A stretch of 64,000 nt of DNA. Origin: Paraburkholderia largidicola. Lineage in GTDB: Bacteria > Pseudomonadota > Gammaproteobacteria > Burkholderiales > Burkholderiaceae. The stretch spans positions 186,001 through 250,000 of the forward strand of contig NZ_AP023174.1 of assembly GCF_013426895.1 (NCBI RefSeq). The letters are read 5' to 3'. The notes below the pieces were generated by a model. That model did no database searches. It was given only the letters and a program-made list of their open reading frames with translations, and was not told where the DNA came from. Positions 26,135 to 36,766 of this stretch are shown in pieces. A program made the translations under genes and the position numbers. The stretch's first letter is position 1. Every line of letters starts with the position of its first letter.

Positions 26135-29100
26135 ATGAAACCGGACAACACGATGGCGGGCGCGGCCCCTGAGGCGGACGCGGCGCTCGCAGGCAGCGCG
26201 TCTCCCAGTTTTCTCGCGGGCGGCGGCGAGATGGGCAGTCTGATACGCGCATACGACTGGCGCGCGACGCCGCTCGGCGCCCCCGACGACTGGCCGCAAA
26301 GCCTGAAGACGTCGATCCGCATCATGCTCACGTCGCGCCAGCCGATCTGGATCGGCTGGGGACCGGACCTGATCTATTTCTACAACGATCCGTACAAGTC
26401 GATCATCGGCGGCAAGCATCCCGTCGCGCTCGGCTCGCCGACTTCGGTGGTGTGGCACGAAATCTGGGGCGAGATTCATCCGCTGCTGCAGACGGCGCTC
26501 GCGGGTGTCGAAGGCACCTTCACGGAGCAGAAGCTCCTGATCATGGAGCGCAACGGCTACCCGGAAGAAACGTACTACACGTTTTCCTACAGCCCGATTC
26601 CCGACGATCACGGCGGCACGGGCGGCATCATCTGCGCGAACAGCGACGACACCGTGCGCGTGCTCGGCGAACGCCAGTTGCGCCTGTTGCGCGAAATCGG
26701 CGCGGCGACGCGTGACGCGCTGTCGTGGCGCGATGTCTGCGAGCGCAGCGTGCGCGCGCTCGAAAGCGATCCTTACGACGTGACCTTCGCGCTGTTCTAT
26801 CAGACCGAGCCGGGCGGCGCTTCGGCGTCGCTGGCGGGCGCCTGCGGCATCGACGCGGGGCATCCCGCGGCGCCGCAAGTGATGAACGCCGCGCCCGATT
26901 CCGTATGGCCTTTCGCGGACGTGCTGCGCCACCAGCGTCTCGCCGTCGTGTCGGATCTCGCCGAGCGCTTCGACTCGCCGTTGCCTCTGGGCGCATGGCA
27001 GCGCCCGAGCACGCAGGCGGCCGTGTTACCCGTGCAGCCGTCGGGCGAAGCAGGGCGCGGCGGCGTGCTGGTCGTCGGGCTGAATCCGTTCCGGCTCGTC
27101 GACGACAACTACCGCTCGTTTCTCACGCTGGTCGCACGGCAGATGGGCGCGGCGCTCGGCTACGCCGACGCCTACGAAGAAGAGCGGCGGCGCGCGGAAG
27201 CGCTAGCGGAAATCGATCGCGCGAAAACCACTTTCTTCTCGAACATCAGCCACGAGTTCCGCACGCCGCTCACGCTGATGCTGGGTCCGCTCGAAGAACT
27301 GCTCGCGAAACCCGATGCGGCCAACGCGGCCGAACGGCCGCTGCTCGAAGTCACGCATCGCAACGGCTTGCGGCTGCTGAAGCTGGTGAATGCGCTGCTC
27401 GACTTCTCGCGCATCGAGGCGGGCCGCATCGAAATGCATCCGCAGCCAACCGATCTCGCGATGTTCACTGCCGACCTGGCGTCGCTTTTCCGCTCGGCGA
27501 TCGAATCGGCGGGCATGACGCTCGAAGTCGATTGCGAACCGTTGCCGCATCCCGTGTCGATCGACCGCGAGATGTGGGAAAAGGTCGTGCTGAACCTGCT
27601 GTCGAACGCGTTCAAGTTCACCCTCATGGGCTCGATTTCGGTGAGCCTGAAAACGACGCAGGGCGGCAGCATCGAAATGAGCGTCGCCGATTCGGGTATC
27701 GGCATTCCCGCGCATGAGATTCCGCGTCTGTTCGAACGTTTTCATCGCGTCGAGGGCGCGGTGGGGCGGTCGGTCGAAGGCAGCGGCATCGGGCTCGCGC
27801 TCGTCAGCGAGCTGGTGCGGCTGCATGACGGCGCGATTCATGTCGAAAGCGAACTGGGCGTCGGCACGCGGTTCACAGTCGTACTGCCGGCTACGATGTC
27901 GATGGACCCCGCATCGAGCGACAGCGCTCACGCAACGACGAGCGCGAACGCGCACAGCTATGCCGACGCGGCGCTGCGCTGGTTGCCCGATGCGTACGCG
28001 GCCAGCAATGCCGACGACTTGAGCATGCTGCCCGGCAACGGCGATACGCCCTCTACCGAGCAGGACCACGAAGCGGCGGGCAAGCTGCTCGTCGTCGATG
28101 ACAACGCCGATCTGCGTGACTACATGCGGCGCATTCTGTCGGCGGCGGGTCATGACGTGCATGTTGCCGGCGACGGTGAGGAGGCGCTCGCTGCCGCGCG
28201 CAATCTGCAGTTCGACCTGATCGTGTCCGACGTGATGATGCCGAAGCTCGACGGCTTCGGATTGTTGCGCGCGTTGCGCGCCGACGCCGATCTGCGCGAA
28301 ACGCCCGTGCTGCTGCTGTCGGCGCGCGCGGGCGAAGAGGCGAAAGTGGGCGGCCTCGAATCGGGCGCGGATGACTACCTGATCAAGCCGTTCGCTGCGC
28401 GCGAACTGCTTGCTCGCGTCGCGGGCAATCTTCAACTCGCGCGCTTGCGGCGCGAAACGGGCAACCGTCTACGCGAGGAATCGCGCACGCTTGAAATCCT
28501 GAACCGCGTCGGCACCGCGGTCGCGGCGGAACTCGACCTGAACCGCGCGGTGCAGGTCGTCGTCGATGCCGCGACGGAACTGACGGGCGCCGCGTTCGGC
28601 TCGTTCTTCTACAACGTGCAGGACGACAAGGGCGGCAGCTACATGCTGTACACGCTGTCGGGCGTGCCGAAAGATACCTTCGCGAAGTTTCCGATGCCGC
28701 GCAACACGGCCGTGTTCGCGCCGACGTTCATGGGCCACGGCATCGTGCGCTCCGACGACATCACGAAAGACCCGCGTTACGGCCGCAACCCGCCGCATCG
28801 CGGCATGCCCGAGGGCCATCTGAAGGTGCGCAGCTATCTTGCCGCGCCCGTCGTGTCGCGCACGGGTGAAGTGCTCGGAGGACTCTTTTTCGGACATCCG
28901 ACACCGGGCGTGTTCACCGCGCGCGCGGAGCGCCTGGTCGAAGGCATCGCCGCGCAGGCCGCGACGGCCATCGACAACGCGCGTCTCTACCAGGCCGCGC
29001 AACGCGAAATCGCCGAGCGCACCAAGGCCGAAGAGGCGCTGCGCGAGCTGAACGAAACGCTCGAAGCGCGCGTGATCGAAGCCGTCGCGGATCGCGATCG

Positions 29101-31048
29101 TCTATGGGACTTCAGTGAGGACCTGCTGGTGGTCGCGGGCTTCAATGGCGAGTTGCAGCGCATCAGTCCTTCGTGGACACGCGTGCTCGGTCACGACCTG
29201 CACTGGCTCGCGTTGCAGTCGTACTTCTCGCTGATTCATACCGACGACCATGCGATGGTCAGGGCGAATCTCGACGAACTGCGCCGCACGGGCGCGCCGA
29301 TGCGCTTCGAGAACCGCCTGAGGCATATCGACGGCACATGGCGCTGGATCGCGTGGACGCTTTCGCTCGATCCCGATACGAAGCGCATTCATGGCGTCGG
29401 CCGCGACGTGACGAGCGATCGCGAAACGCAGGAAGCGCTGCGTCACGCGGAAGAAGCGTTGCGTGTCGCGCAGAAGATGGAAGCGATCGGCAAGCTGACG
29501 GGCGGCGTCGCGCATGACTTCAACAATCTGCTGCAGGTGATCGGCGGCAATCTGCAACTGCTCGCCGACGACGTAGTCGGCCAGGAGCGGCCCGCGCAAC
29601 GCGTGCGCAATGCGCTGGGTGGCGTCGCGCGCGGCGCGAAGCTCGCGTCGCAACTGCTCGCGTTCGGCAGGCGTCAACCGCTCGCGCCGAAGGTGGTGAA
29701 CCTTGGGCGCTTCGTGCGCGGTCTCGACGACATGCTGCGGCGCGCGCTCGGCGACGGCATCGAGATCGAGACGATCGTGTCGGGCGGACTGTGGAATACG
29801 CTCGTCGATCCGTTCCAGGTGGAGAACGCGCTGCTCAATCTCGCGATCAACGCGCGCGATGCGATGGACGGCCACGGCAAGCTGACTATCGAAGCGGGCA
29901 ACGCCTCGCTCGACGATGCGTACGCAAAGCGCCACGCCGACGTCACGCCGGGCCAGTACGTGATGGTCGCCGTCACGGATACGGGCTCGGGCATGTCGGC
30001 CGATGTGCAGGAGCATGTGTTCGAGCCGTTCTTCACGACCAAGCCTGAAGGGCAGGGCACGGGCCTTGGTTTGAGCATGGTGTATGGCTTCGTCAAGCAG
30101 TCGGGCGGCCATGTGAAGATCTACAGCGAGATGGGGCACGGCACGACGATCCGCCTGTATCTGCCGCGCGTGCGCGAGGAAGAGGATCTCGAAACGGATG
30201 TCGACGTGGGCCCGGCCAAAGGCGGCGCGGAAACGATTCTGGTCGTCGAGGACGATGAAGACGTGCGCACCACAGTCGTCGAGATGCTGGCGTCGCTCGG
30301 TTATCGCGTGCTGAAGGCGAAGGATGCGCAGAGCGCGCTGGCGATCGTCGAGAGCGGCGTGCCGATCCATCTGCTGTTCACCGATGTCGTGATGCCTGGG
30401 CCGCTGCGCAGCACGGAGCTGGCGCGCAAGGCGCGCGAGCGGCAGCCGGGTATCGCGGTGCTGTTCACGTCGGGCTACACGGACAACGCGATCGTGCATG
30501 CGGGGCGTCTGGACGAGGGCGTCGAACTGTTGAGCAAGCCGTATTCGCAGGAAGCGCTCGCGCGCAAGATCCAGCACGCGCTGCGCCTGCAGTACACGCG
30601 GCCCGACGATGCCGTCACGCTGCAGGCAGCAGACTCGCAAACCGTCAGGTACGTCGACCGGCACAACAACGAGACCTTCGACGCGATCCGTCATCTGCGC
30701 ATCCTGTTCGTCGAAGACGATGAACTGGTTCGCGTCAGCACGGCGGAGTTGTTGCGCACGTTCGGGCTCGAGGTCGCCGAAGCCGAGAGTGCGACGCAAG
30801 CGGAGCAGATACTCGGCGAGCGTGACTTCGACGTGCTGTTGACGGACATCGGACTGGCGGGTGCATCAGGCGTCGATCTGGCCATCGACGCCGCCGCGCG
30901 CCAGCCTGGCATGCGCGTGATTTTCGTGACGGGCTCGGATGCAGCGCTGTCGCCGCAACAGCAGACGCAATTGCAGAATGTCGCGCAATTGCGCAAGCCG
31001 TACGATCCGCTCGATCTCGTCAACGCATTGCGCGCGTGCGTCGACTGA
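26135..31048 (+). CDS. Giant hybrid sensor kinase, two kinase cores and three receivers
   Basis: This 1637-residue protein is apparently soluble, with no membrane segment. In order it has a PAS-like region (about 50-190), GAF (190-355), HisKA with SHEFRTPL (His373), ATPase (about 480-590), receiver (650-770, D in [11 protein letters not shown]), GAF (785-950) and PAS (990-1095). A second HisKA follows with AHDFNNLL (His about 1126), then an ATPase domain (1220-1345), a receiver (1366-1485) and a final receiver (1522-1637). The start has GAGG seven bases upstream. It lies 129 bases after the previous gene and closes the signalling block. It is probably a phosphorelay hub; the fused sensors suggest cytoplasmic small-molecule, redox or light signals, but no cofactor-binding residue was identified. 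Confidence 0.88.
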   Translation: MKPDNTMAGAAPEADAALAGSASPSFLAGGGEMGSLIRAYDWRATPLGAPDDWPQSLKTSIRIMLTSRQPIWIGWGPDLIYFYNDPYKSIIGGKHPVALGSPTSVVWHEIWGEIHPLLQTALAGVEGTFTEQKLLIMERNGYPEETYYTFSYSPIPDDHGGTGGIICANSDDTVRVLGERQLRLLREIGAATRDALSWRDVCERSVRALESDPYDVTFALFYQTEPGGASASLAGACGIDAGHPAAPQVMNAAPDSVWPFADVLRHQRLAVVSDLAERFDSPLPLGAWQRPSTQAAVLPVQPSGEAGRGGVLVVGLNPFRLVDDNYRSFLTLVARQMGAALGYADAYEEERRRAEALAEIDRAKTTFFSNISHEFRTPLTLMLGPLEELLAKPDAANAAERPLLEVTHRNGLRLLKLVNALLDFSRIEAGRIEMHPQPTDLAMFTADLASLFRSAIESAGMTLEVDCEPLPHPVSIDREMWEKVVLNLLSNAFKFTLMGSISVSLKTTQGGSIEMSVADSGIGIPAHEIPRLFERFHRVEGAVGRSVEGSGIGLALVSELVRLHDGAIHVESELGVGTRFTVVLPATMSMDPASSDSAHATTSANAHSYADAALRWLPDAYAASNADDLSMLPGNGDTPSTEQDHEAAGKLLVVDDNADLRDYMRRILSAAGHDVHVAGDGEEALAAARNLQFDLIVSDVMMPKLDGFGLLRALRADADLRETPVLLLSARAGEEAKVGGLESGADDYLIKPFAARELLARVAGNLQLARLRRETGNRLREESRTLEILNRVGTAVAAELDLNRAVQVVVDAATELTGAAFGSFFYNVQDDKGGSYMLYTLSGVPKDTFAKFPMPRNTAVFAPTFMGHGIVRSDDITKDPRYGRNPPHRGMPEGHLKVRSYLAAPVVSRTGEVLGGLFFGHPTPGVFTARAERLVEGIAAQAATAIDNARLYQAAQREIAERTKAEEALRELNETLEARVIEAVADRDRLWDFSEDLLVVAGFNGELQRISPSWTRVLGHDLHWLALQSYFSLIHTDDHAMVRANLDELRRTGAPMRFENRLRHIDGTWRWIAWTLSLDPDTKRIHGVGRDVTSDRETQEALRHAEEALRVAQKMEAIGKLTGGVAHDFNNLLQVIGGNLQLLADDVVGQERPAQRVRNALGGVARGAKLASQLLAFGRRQPLAPKVVNLGRFVRGLDDMLRRALGDGIEIETIVSGGLWNTLVDPFQVENALLNLAINARDAMDGHGKLTIEAGNASLDDAYAKRHADVTPGQYVMVAVTDTGSGMSADVQEHVFEPFFTTKPEGQGTGLGLSMVYGFVKQSGGHVKIYSEMGHGTTIRLYLPRVREEEDLETDVDVGPAKGGAETILVVEDDEDVRTTVVEMLASLGYRVLKAKDAQSALAIVESGVPIHLLFTDVVMPGPLRSTELARKARERQPGIAVLFTSGYTDNAIVHAGRLDEGVELLSKPYSQEALARKIQHALRLQYTRPDDAVTLQAADSQTVRYVDRHNNETFDAIRHLRILFVEDDELVRVSTAELLRTFGLEVAEAESATQAEQILGERDFDVLLTDIGLAGASGVDLAIDAAARQPGMRVIFVTGSDAALSPQQQTQLQNVAQLRKPYDPLDLVNALRACVD

Positions 31049-31066
31049 TTATTCGGCAGGTCCGGT

Positions 31067-32035
31067 TCAGTAGGTGATCGTCGCGATCACGGTGTCGATG
31101 TAGGTGCCGGCTTGCGGCGTCGTTTGCGGCAGCACGCGCGCGTAGACCGTCACGCTTTGCGACGATCCCGTGCCTGTGCCCGCGAGCGCCGTCGTGCCGT
31201 TCGTGCCGTCGCCCCACGGCAGCGAGTGACTCGCGTTCTGATAGAGCTGATAGTGGATCTTGTCGGTGCCGCCGCTGCGCGTCATCACGCGGTCGGCGAC
31301 GGTCGCGCCGCTGCCCGCTCCCGCCGACAGCGCAATCGAATACGCGTCGTTGTTCGTGCACGCGACGGTCAGCGTGCCCGTCGCCGTGAGCGTCGAGTTG
31401 AGTACGCCGGCCGTGCCGAAGTTGATGTTCGTCGACGAGATCGTGCAGTCGTTGATCACGCTTGCGCTGACCGTGAAGCTGAACGTGCTGCTCGGCGAGG
31501 TCAGCGAAGCGCAAGCGGGCGCCACCAGCAGATACGCCGCATAGTCCAGCTCCGCCTGCAGCGCGCCCGCGAATGTCGATGTATAGGTGCCCGCGACGAG
31601 CGCAGTTTGCGAGGCTGGCACGCGTCCATAGACGGTGAGCGTCGCGGAGCCGGCGCCCGTCAGGCCGTTCTGGACGACATCAATGGCGATGGGCGCGTAC
31701 GTCGTCGAACCGCGCGAGCCCCACACGGTGCTGCCGCCCGATGTCGTGTAGAGGTTGTATTGCAACTGGCCCGTCCCGTTCAACGCGATACGCGGCAAGT
31801 AGCTGCTGCCGCCACTGCCCGTGCCGATGTTCACGCAGGCGCGCACGGGCAGCACGCCCATGCCCGTGCAGTTGATCGTGATCGTCGAAGACGTGCTCGC
31901 CGCAGTGCCGGCAATGGGGCTCACCTGGCCGAAGTTCAGGCTCGACGCGATGGCGTTGCAGGTCTGCGCGAGCGCGACACGCGGCGCGCAGGCTAGCCAG
32001 GCGGCGAGAAGAACGAGCCATAGCACGCGCTTCAT
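31067..32035 (-). CDS. csuE: Two-domain spore coat U (SCPU) pilin, CsuE-like tip protein
   Basis: This 322-residue secreted protein has a clear signal peptide (hydrophobic 5-20, ending in A-L-A-Q). Two similar SCPU domains follow: the first begins CNAIASSLNFGQVSP and the second CTISSTNINFG. Each ends with a T-V-YARV-like strand and a G-T-Y motif. In archaic Csu pili the two-domain protein is the tip adhesin CsuE. It is the last gene of the operon and overlaps the usher stop by ATGA (32,032-32,035). The ATG at 32,035 starts the signal peptide; the frame is open further upstream into the usher but has no signal there. It lies tail-to-tail with the giant kinase gene, 18 bases away. Confidence 0.85.
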   Translation of the reverse strand: MKRVLWLVLLAAWLACAPRVALAQTCNAIASSLNFGQVSPIAGTAASTSSTITINCTGMGVLPVRACVNIGTGSGGSSYLPRIALNGTGQLQYNLYTTSGGSTVWGSRGSTTYAPIAIDVVQNGLTGAGSATLTVYGRVPASQTALVAGTYTSTFAGALQAELDYAAYLLVAPACASLTSPSSTFSFTVSASVINDCTISSTNINFGTAGVLNSTLTATGTLTVACTNNDAYSIALSAGAGSGATVADRVMTRSGGTDKIHYQLYQNASHSLPWGDGTNGTTALAGTGTGSSQSVTVYARVLPQTTPQAGTYIDTVIATITY

Positions 32036-34590
32036 GGTGAACGCGCCTTGCAGGTGAACGGGCCGAGCGTCGGCAGCCCGCTGCCTTTGCGCTCGAACGT
32101 CACGTCGACTTCGCACGGTCCCTGCGCCGACGTCGACGTGAAGGCGTTGGCCGCGCGCATGTCGTCGATGAAGGCGAGGCCGTCATACCCGATTACGTAG
32201 CGTTTGCCCGTTTCGCGCTGCGTCAGCACGGCGCCGGCCGGCAGCGGCTTGCCCGCCGCATCGACGACGATCAGTTGCGCGCCCGTGAAGTCGCGCAGCG
32301 GGAAGCGCGCGAGCACCCCCGCGCGCGATTGCGGCGCGAGGTTCAGGCGCGTGGTGGCGACGGAGGTGTCGGCGGGCAGGCCGAGCGGATCGATCGCGAG
32401 ATGGTTCGGCTCGTAGGCGACGAGGTCGGGCACCAGCAGATGCCCCGCGCCGTTCGTCTCGCCGATCTCACGGTTTTCGTGCAGCACGGGCACGTGTGGC
32501 ACGCCGTCGGTGGAGACTAGCGCGAAGGCGTCGTCGATGCGGCGTCCCGCGAGCACGTCGCCCGCCATCAGCACGACCGACCCGGACGCATCCACTTCCC
32601 CATAGGTGCGCGAGCCGACGTTGGCGACGCTGCCGATCAGGTCGCCGTAACGGCCACGCCAGGTGGCCTGCGCGAGCGATTGCTGCTGGCCGTTCTGGCG
32701 CGAGGTCTGCACCTGCCAGCCGAGGCCGCCGCCATAGTCCGGCGTGCGCGTGACGGCCGCGCCGAACAGCGGCTTGCCATGATCGCTGCCTGCGTTGACG
32801 CTCGCGTTCATCGAGCCGCCGAGCAGGAAGCTCAGCGCGACGAACACGCCTGTGTTCCCGGTGTCGCCAAAGTCGTGATAGACGCTAGCGGACAGCGACG
32901 TGCTCGCGGGCAATGTCGTCGTCCACGCGAGCGAGCCGATGCGCGAGTTGCCGTAGTAAGGATCGTCGAGACCGACGAGGCTCGCGCTCGCCGTGCTCGA
33001 TGAACCGAACAGACGGAACGGCAGCGCGAGCGTCGCGCGATAGGTCGTGCGCGGCACGGGCGTGCCTTCGGCCGACGCAAGATCGCTGTAGTGCGGTGTC
33101 GCGTGTTGGGCCTGCAGGTCGATGGAGATCGCGGGCAGATGCCATTGCCAGCCCGCCGCGAATTGCGCGCCGCTGCCGCCGGGTGTCGGCAGCACGCCGC
33201 CTGGCGACGTATTCGTCGTGCCTTCGACGAAGCCGATGCCGATCGGCACGCCCGTCGGGTTCGACAGGCTCGTGGCAGGCGCATTGCGCGCCAGCGAACC
33301 GTCGCCGCCGTTGCCCGCGCTGCCTGCCACCGCGAAATTAAGCACGCCCGCGCCGCCCGCTTCGAGCAGCGCGCCGACGCCCGCGTTGTAGACGCCGCGC
33401 GTCGCTTCACCGTGCGTTTCGAGTGTGATCCTCGACGTGAGGCCATGCCGGAACGATACGGATAGCGAAGGATCGCCCGCATAGTCGAACGAACTGAGCG
33501 CATACGAGCGGCGCAGGAAGCCCGCTTCGACCGAAAAGTCGGTGAGGCCGGGCGCGAGCAGCCGCGAATCGATGTAGAGCGGCACCGTCGTCATCACGCT
33601 GCGGCCGAGCACGTCGCGCGTGACGATCACCGCTTCGCCCGAGCCGTTGATCGCGGGAACGGCGTTGATGACGAACGGCCCGGACGGCGCCGAACCGGTG
33701 AACTGCCGCACGTTGTTCACGTACAGATCGACGGCGCTCGGCACGGCGGAGGTGCCGGCGAGTGTCGGCACCGGGTAGGTGACGAGGTCGGGACGCAGCG
33801 TGAAATCGCGCGACACCTGCGCGCCGCCGAGCCGCACAGGCCGCGTCCAGGTCAGCGACGACGAGATCGTATCGCCGACGCGCGTCGTCACCATCGTGTC
33901 GGGGTTCGAATGGCTCCACGTGGTGTCGAGCCGCACGTAGCGATGCAAGTTGCGATACCAGTACGCGGTACCCGTGTTGTCGAGCAGGCCGCCCGGATAG
34001 AAGAAGCGTTCCTCGCTATAGAGGCCGTACTGCGTCGGCGAATTGGTCTGCGCGCTGAACTCGTAGTTGATCACGAGCCCCGTGCCGCTCGCCGACACGG
34101 GCGGCCGCGCGGGAATGTTTTCGAGCGTGGCGGGCTGGCGGCGCGCGTCGGTGAGCTGCAAGTCGAGCTGCTGATGCTCGGGACGGTACGTGTAGCGCAG
34201 GCCCGGAATCGTGCCGAGCGCGATCAGGCCGTTCTTGCCGGGCGGCGGCAGATCGTCGGTGCGAATGCCGACGTCGCGCAGTTCATTGGGCGTCGTGTAG
34301 ATCATTGCGTCCGTCACGACGAAGTGCGCAATTTCCTTCGTCGATTCGCCGTTGATCGTCACTTCGAGATAGACCTCGCCGTTTGCGGGCGCGGCGGGGA
34401 TGGGCGCGGTCGACGGTGCGCGCGGCGACGACGGCATCGGCTGCGCGGCGACGCTGAGTGCAGGTGTCGTGTCGCTCGCGCTCGCGGCGCTGGCGTCCGG
34501 CGGCGCGCTCCACGCCTGCGCGCACATCAGCGGCCACGCGATGCCCGTACAGGCGCTGTAGATTGCAGCGTGTCGCCGGCGCCATGGCAT
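32032..34590 (-). CDS. csuD: Outer-membrane usher of a Csu-type pilus
   Basis: This 852-residue protein has a signal peptide (residues about 8-30, ending W-S-A). The N-terminal usher domain contains EVYLEVTINGES, a beta-barrel middle region is rich in G-x-S strands, and a plug and C-terminal domains end at about 852. It translocates pilin-chaperone complexes across the outer membrane. The ATG at 34,590 is chosen because it starts the signal peptide with GGTGG just upstream; the frame is open to 34,656, inside the chaperone gene. It is ten bases after the chaperone gene and overlaps csuE. Confidence 0.88.
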   Translation of the reverse strand: MPWRRRHAAIYSACTGIAWPLMCAQAWSAPPDASAASASDTTPALSVAAQPMPSSPRAPSTAPIPAAPANGEVYLEVTINGESTKEIAHFVVTDAMIYTTPNELRDVGIRTDDLPPPGKNGLIALGTIPGLRYTYRPEHQQLDLQLTDARRQPATLENIPARPPVSASGTGLVINYEFSAQTNSPTQYGLYSEERFFYPGGLLDNTGTAYWYRNLHRYVRLDTTWSHSNPDTMVTTRVGDTISSSLTWTRPVRLGGAQVSRDFTLRPDLVTYPVPTLAGTSAVPSAVDLYVNNVRQFTGSAPSGPFVINAVPAINGSGEAVIVTRDVLGRSVMTTVPLYIDSRLLAPGLTDFSVEAGFLRRSYALSSFDYAGDPSLSVSFRHGLTSRITLETHGEATRGVYNAGVGALLEAGGAGVLNFAVAGSAGNGGDGSLARNAPATSLSNPTGVPIGIGFVEGTTNTSPGGVLPTPGGSGAQFAAGWQWHLPAISIDLQAQHATPHYSDLASAEGTPVPRTTYRATLALPFRLFGSSSTASASLVGLDDPYYGNSRIGSLAWTTTLPASTSLSASVYHDFGDTGNTGVFVALSFLLGGSMNASVNAGSDHGKPLFGAAVTRTPDYGGGLGWQVQTSRQNGQQQSLAQATWRGRYGDLIGSVANVGSRTYGEVDASGSVVLMAGDVLAGRRIDDAFALVSTDGVPHVPVLHENREIGETNGAGHLLVPDLVAYEPNHLAIDPLGLPADTSVATTRLNLAPQSRAGVLARFPLRDFTGAQLIVVDAAGKPLPAGAVLTQRETGKRYVIGYDGLAFIDDMRAANAFTSTSAQGPCEVDVTFERKGSGLPTLGPFTCKARSP

Positions 34591-34600
34591 CGATCCACCG

Positions 34601-35548
34601 TTAGCGGGCGGGTGTGCTGTCGGCAGGCGCTGCGGCGCCTGAGTCCACGCGCACACGCGCCGTTACCGGCTGCCCATTGACGACCAGCGACAGCGTTGCC
34701 TCGCGCGCATCGGCGGGCGCGTTCGCGATGGGCCAGCGGCGCGTCGCGTGGGGCAGCGCGTAGCCGAGCAGGCCGGGCGTCAGCAGCGTCGACTGGCCGT
34801 CGCGCCAGGTCAGTTTCACCTTGCTCAACTGCGCGTGCGTTGCATCGCGGTTGACGGCGCGCAGCATCAGCCCGGGTGCTGGTGGCGCCGATCCCTGCAT
34901 GGCGCCATCCATTGCGGCCCGTTCGAGCGCGAACTGCAGCGCAGGCGCCTTGCCGTCGAGCGGCGCGCCGACGAACACGGGCACGGAGTAACGCAACTGC
35001 ATGCGAACGCCCGTCGCGTCCGCGCTCTGGCCGTTCGGAATCTCGTCGATCAGGAGGCGATACGTCTCCTCGCCGCTCACGTCACCTTTCGCGACCCGCA
35101 GGATGCGCACGGTCTGATCGGCGCCCGGCGCGACCTGGACGATGGGCGGACTCGCCACGATGTTGTCGGTGCGTTCGAGATGATCTTCGTCGGCGCTCTG
35201 GCTCCACGCGAACACGCGGACCTGCGCGTTGAGCGGCGTGCTGCCGACGTTGTGAAGCGTGAGGACAGCGGCGGGACGGTCGGCGGCCAGGTCGAGGCGG
35301 ATGGGCGTGACCTGCAATGCAGCGGCGTGAGTGGCGCTCATGTGCAGGGCGGCGATGCAGCAAAGTGCGGCGGCCACGAATGCGCGACATGCCGATGCCG
35401 TTCGAATGCGGCGCGGCGTCCACGCATGCCTCGCTGGCTCTGGGCTGACGATGCCCGTTACGTCACCGTCAGAGGCTGTGCCCAGCCGGGCGCGACGCAA
35501 AGCAGCGCCCGCGAGCCGGCGCGCGGCCCGTTTCAACGACGCGCTCAT
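34601..35548 (-). CDS. csuC: Periplasmic pilus chaperone, PapD-like (CsuC type)
   Basis: This 315-residue protein has the PapD-type Ig fold at residues about 78-310: it begins LQVTPIRLDL and contains R-V-F-A-W and the R-ILRV strand used to bind pilins. A hydrophobic signal lies at about 52-75. The first 50 residues before it are Arg-rich and unusual for the family, so the true start may be downstream. Four bases separate it from the pilin gene. It escorts SCPU pilins to the usher. Confidence 0.85.
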   Translation of the reverse strand: MSASLKRAARRLAGAALRRARLGTASDGDVTGIVSPEPARHAWTPRRIRTASACRAFVAAALCCIAALHMSATHAAALQVTPIRLDLAADRPAAVLTLHNVGSTPLNAQVRVFAWSQSADEDHLERTDNIVASPPIVQVAPGADQTVRILRVAKGDVSGEETYRLLIDEIPNGQSADATGVRMQLRYSVPVFVGAPLDGKAPALQFALERAAMDGAMQGSAPPAPGLMLRAVNRDATHAQLSKVKLTWRDGQSTLLTPGLLGYALPHATRRWPIANAPADAREATLSLVVNGQPVTARVRVDSGAAAPADSTPAR

Positions 35549-35552
35549 GGCG

Positions 35553-36062
35553 TCAGAAAGTGACGGTCGCGGTGACGGTCGATGTATAGGTGCCCGCCGC
35601 CGGCGTGTTCTGCGGCGCGACGCGCCCGTACACCGTCAGCGTTTGTGCGGCGCCCGTGCCCGTCCCGGCGGCCGTATCGGTGCCGACCGTTTGACCCCAC
35701 GTCAACGAGCGCGCGGAGTCGCGATACAACTGGTAGGCGACGGTCGGCACGGGTGTGCCCGTCCCGCCGAGCAGCCGGTTTGCCACCGTCGAACCCGTCA
35801 CCGAGCCCGCATCTAGCCCGACCGTGTACGGCGCACCGTTCGAGCAGGTGACGGTCAGCGTGCTGGTCTGGTCGATGTTCGCGGCGATCACGCCGGACGT
35901 ACCGAAGTTGAGATTGGTCGCGGAAATCTGGCAGTCGGTCTGCAGAGTCAGCGTAACAGTGAAGGTGGTCTGACGGGTTGCGGCGTACGCGTTGAAGGGG
36001 ACGACGGGTGCGGCAGCCAACGCGACAGCCAGACACGGAACGATCAGGTTGCGCCAGCGCAT
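35553..36062 (-). CDS. csuA/B: Major SCPU-domain pilin, CsuA/B-like
   Basis: This 169-residue secreted protein has a signal peptide (hydrophobic 6-27, ending A-Y-A). One SCPU domain follows, with LQTDCQISATNLNFG at its start, a second Cys in VTCSNG, and a Y-G-RVAPQ and G-T-Y end. The ribosome site GGAG lies eight bases before the ATG at 36,062. It is the likely major subunit, and the genes downstream encode chaperone, usher and tip. Confidence 0.86.
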   Translation of the reverse strand: MRWRNLIVPCLAVALAAAPVVPFNAYAATRQTTFTVTLTLQTDCQISATNLNFGTSGVIAANIDQTSTLTVTCSNGAPYTVGLDAGSVTGSTVANRLLGGTGTPVPTVAYQLYRDSARSLTWGQTVGTDTAAGTGTGAAQTLTVYGRVAPQNTPAAGTYTSTVTATVTF

Positions 36063-36234
36063 CGAATTATCTCCACGGAGCCCAAGCGCCTTGTGCGCTT
36101 TTCAAGGCGACGATCCAATTATGGGATGGCTATCGTATGAAGATGTAACTATTTGTTAGATTCGACGAAAAAGTTGGACAAACGGATGCTGATTGAATGT
36201 TTTGTCGCATATCGTGCGGCGTTTATGCGATTTG

Positions 36235-36558
36235 TTAGAAGGCAATTTCTACCGCGGTATCGTGTGTCGCCGTGGCAAAAACACCCAACGCCTGTTCGTT
36301 TGCGTGCGCGAAGTAGCCGTCCCGATAGACGCGGAACGGTGCGCCTGCCGAACACGTGACCTTCGGCTGGACGGCATCCGTATTCATCGTGCAGACATCG
36401 TGGATGGTGAGCGATACCTGGATCTCGCTGGCGGCCGTCGCGGCATATGCCGTTTTCTCGACGGCGGCGGGCGACAGACAGAGCAACGTTGCGAGCGCGA
36501 GCGCGCCCCGGCGTCCCGTCAGCGACGACGGTCGACGCAAATAGCGGTGAACGAACAT
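36235..36558 (-). CDS. Short secreted SCPU-like protein, possible minor pilin or remnant
   Basis: This 107-residue protein has a signal peptide (hydrophobic 18-40, ending A-Y-A-A). The rest is short: a beta-strand opening IQVSLTIHDVC, then VTCSAGAPFRVY, then an end AVEIAF. The two Cys and the C-S-x-G-A-P-F match the pilin at 35,553, but the middle half of an SCPU domain (the Y-Q-L-Y and W-G region) is missing. It is either a reduced minor pilin or a deleted copy. The gene lies 172 bases upstream of the major pilin on the same strand and may be first in the operon. Confidence 0.6.
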   Translation of the reverse strand: MFVHRYLRRPSSLTGRRGALALATLLCLSPAAVEKTAYAATAASEIQVSLTIHDVCTMNTDAVQPKVTCSAGAPFRVYRDGYFAHANEQALGVFATATHDTAVEIAF

Positions 36559-36623
36559 GGAACTACCCCGTACAGATGATGCGGCAATGGCCTTGGCGAT
36601 CTTTCGTTGTCGCGGCCTCTATA

Positions 36624-36729
36624 CCGGATAACGGCAATGCGGCGTGGGTTTTTAGATCATATGTCGCTTGGCAACGAGCGTATGATTTTTATCCGGATGA
36701 TATTGCGTTTTATATTTGTACCCGGATAA
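36624..36729. promoter_or_regulatory. Three copies of CCGGATAA in a divergent promoter region
   Basis: CCGGATAA occurs at 36,624-36,631 and 36,722-36,729 on the plus strand and at 36,689-36,696 on the minus strand. The last two form an inverted pair with a 25-base A+T-rich spacer. The final copy is 37 bases before the DUF2239 ATG, and the region also lies upstream of the pilin operon. It is a probable operator array; the regulator is unknown. Confidence 0.45.
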
Positions 36730-36766
36730 AATGCACATATCGATTCCACGTGATACGAGGCATGAC

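Noticed and set aside
29102..30799. 565-codon minus-strand frame opposite the giant kinase
   Set aside because: Antisense shadow; the plus strand has continuous kinase and receiver motifs.
36716..36766. Upstream ATG of the DUF2239 gene
   Set aside because: It would place the coding region over the CCGGATAA operator motif and add 17 residues unlike the family; the ATG at 36,767 has a better ribosome site.
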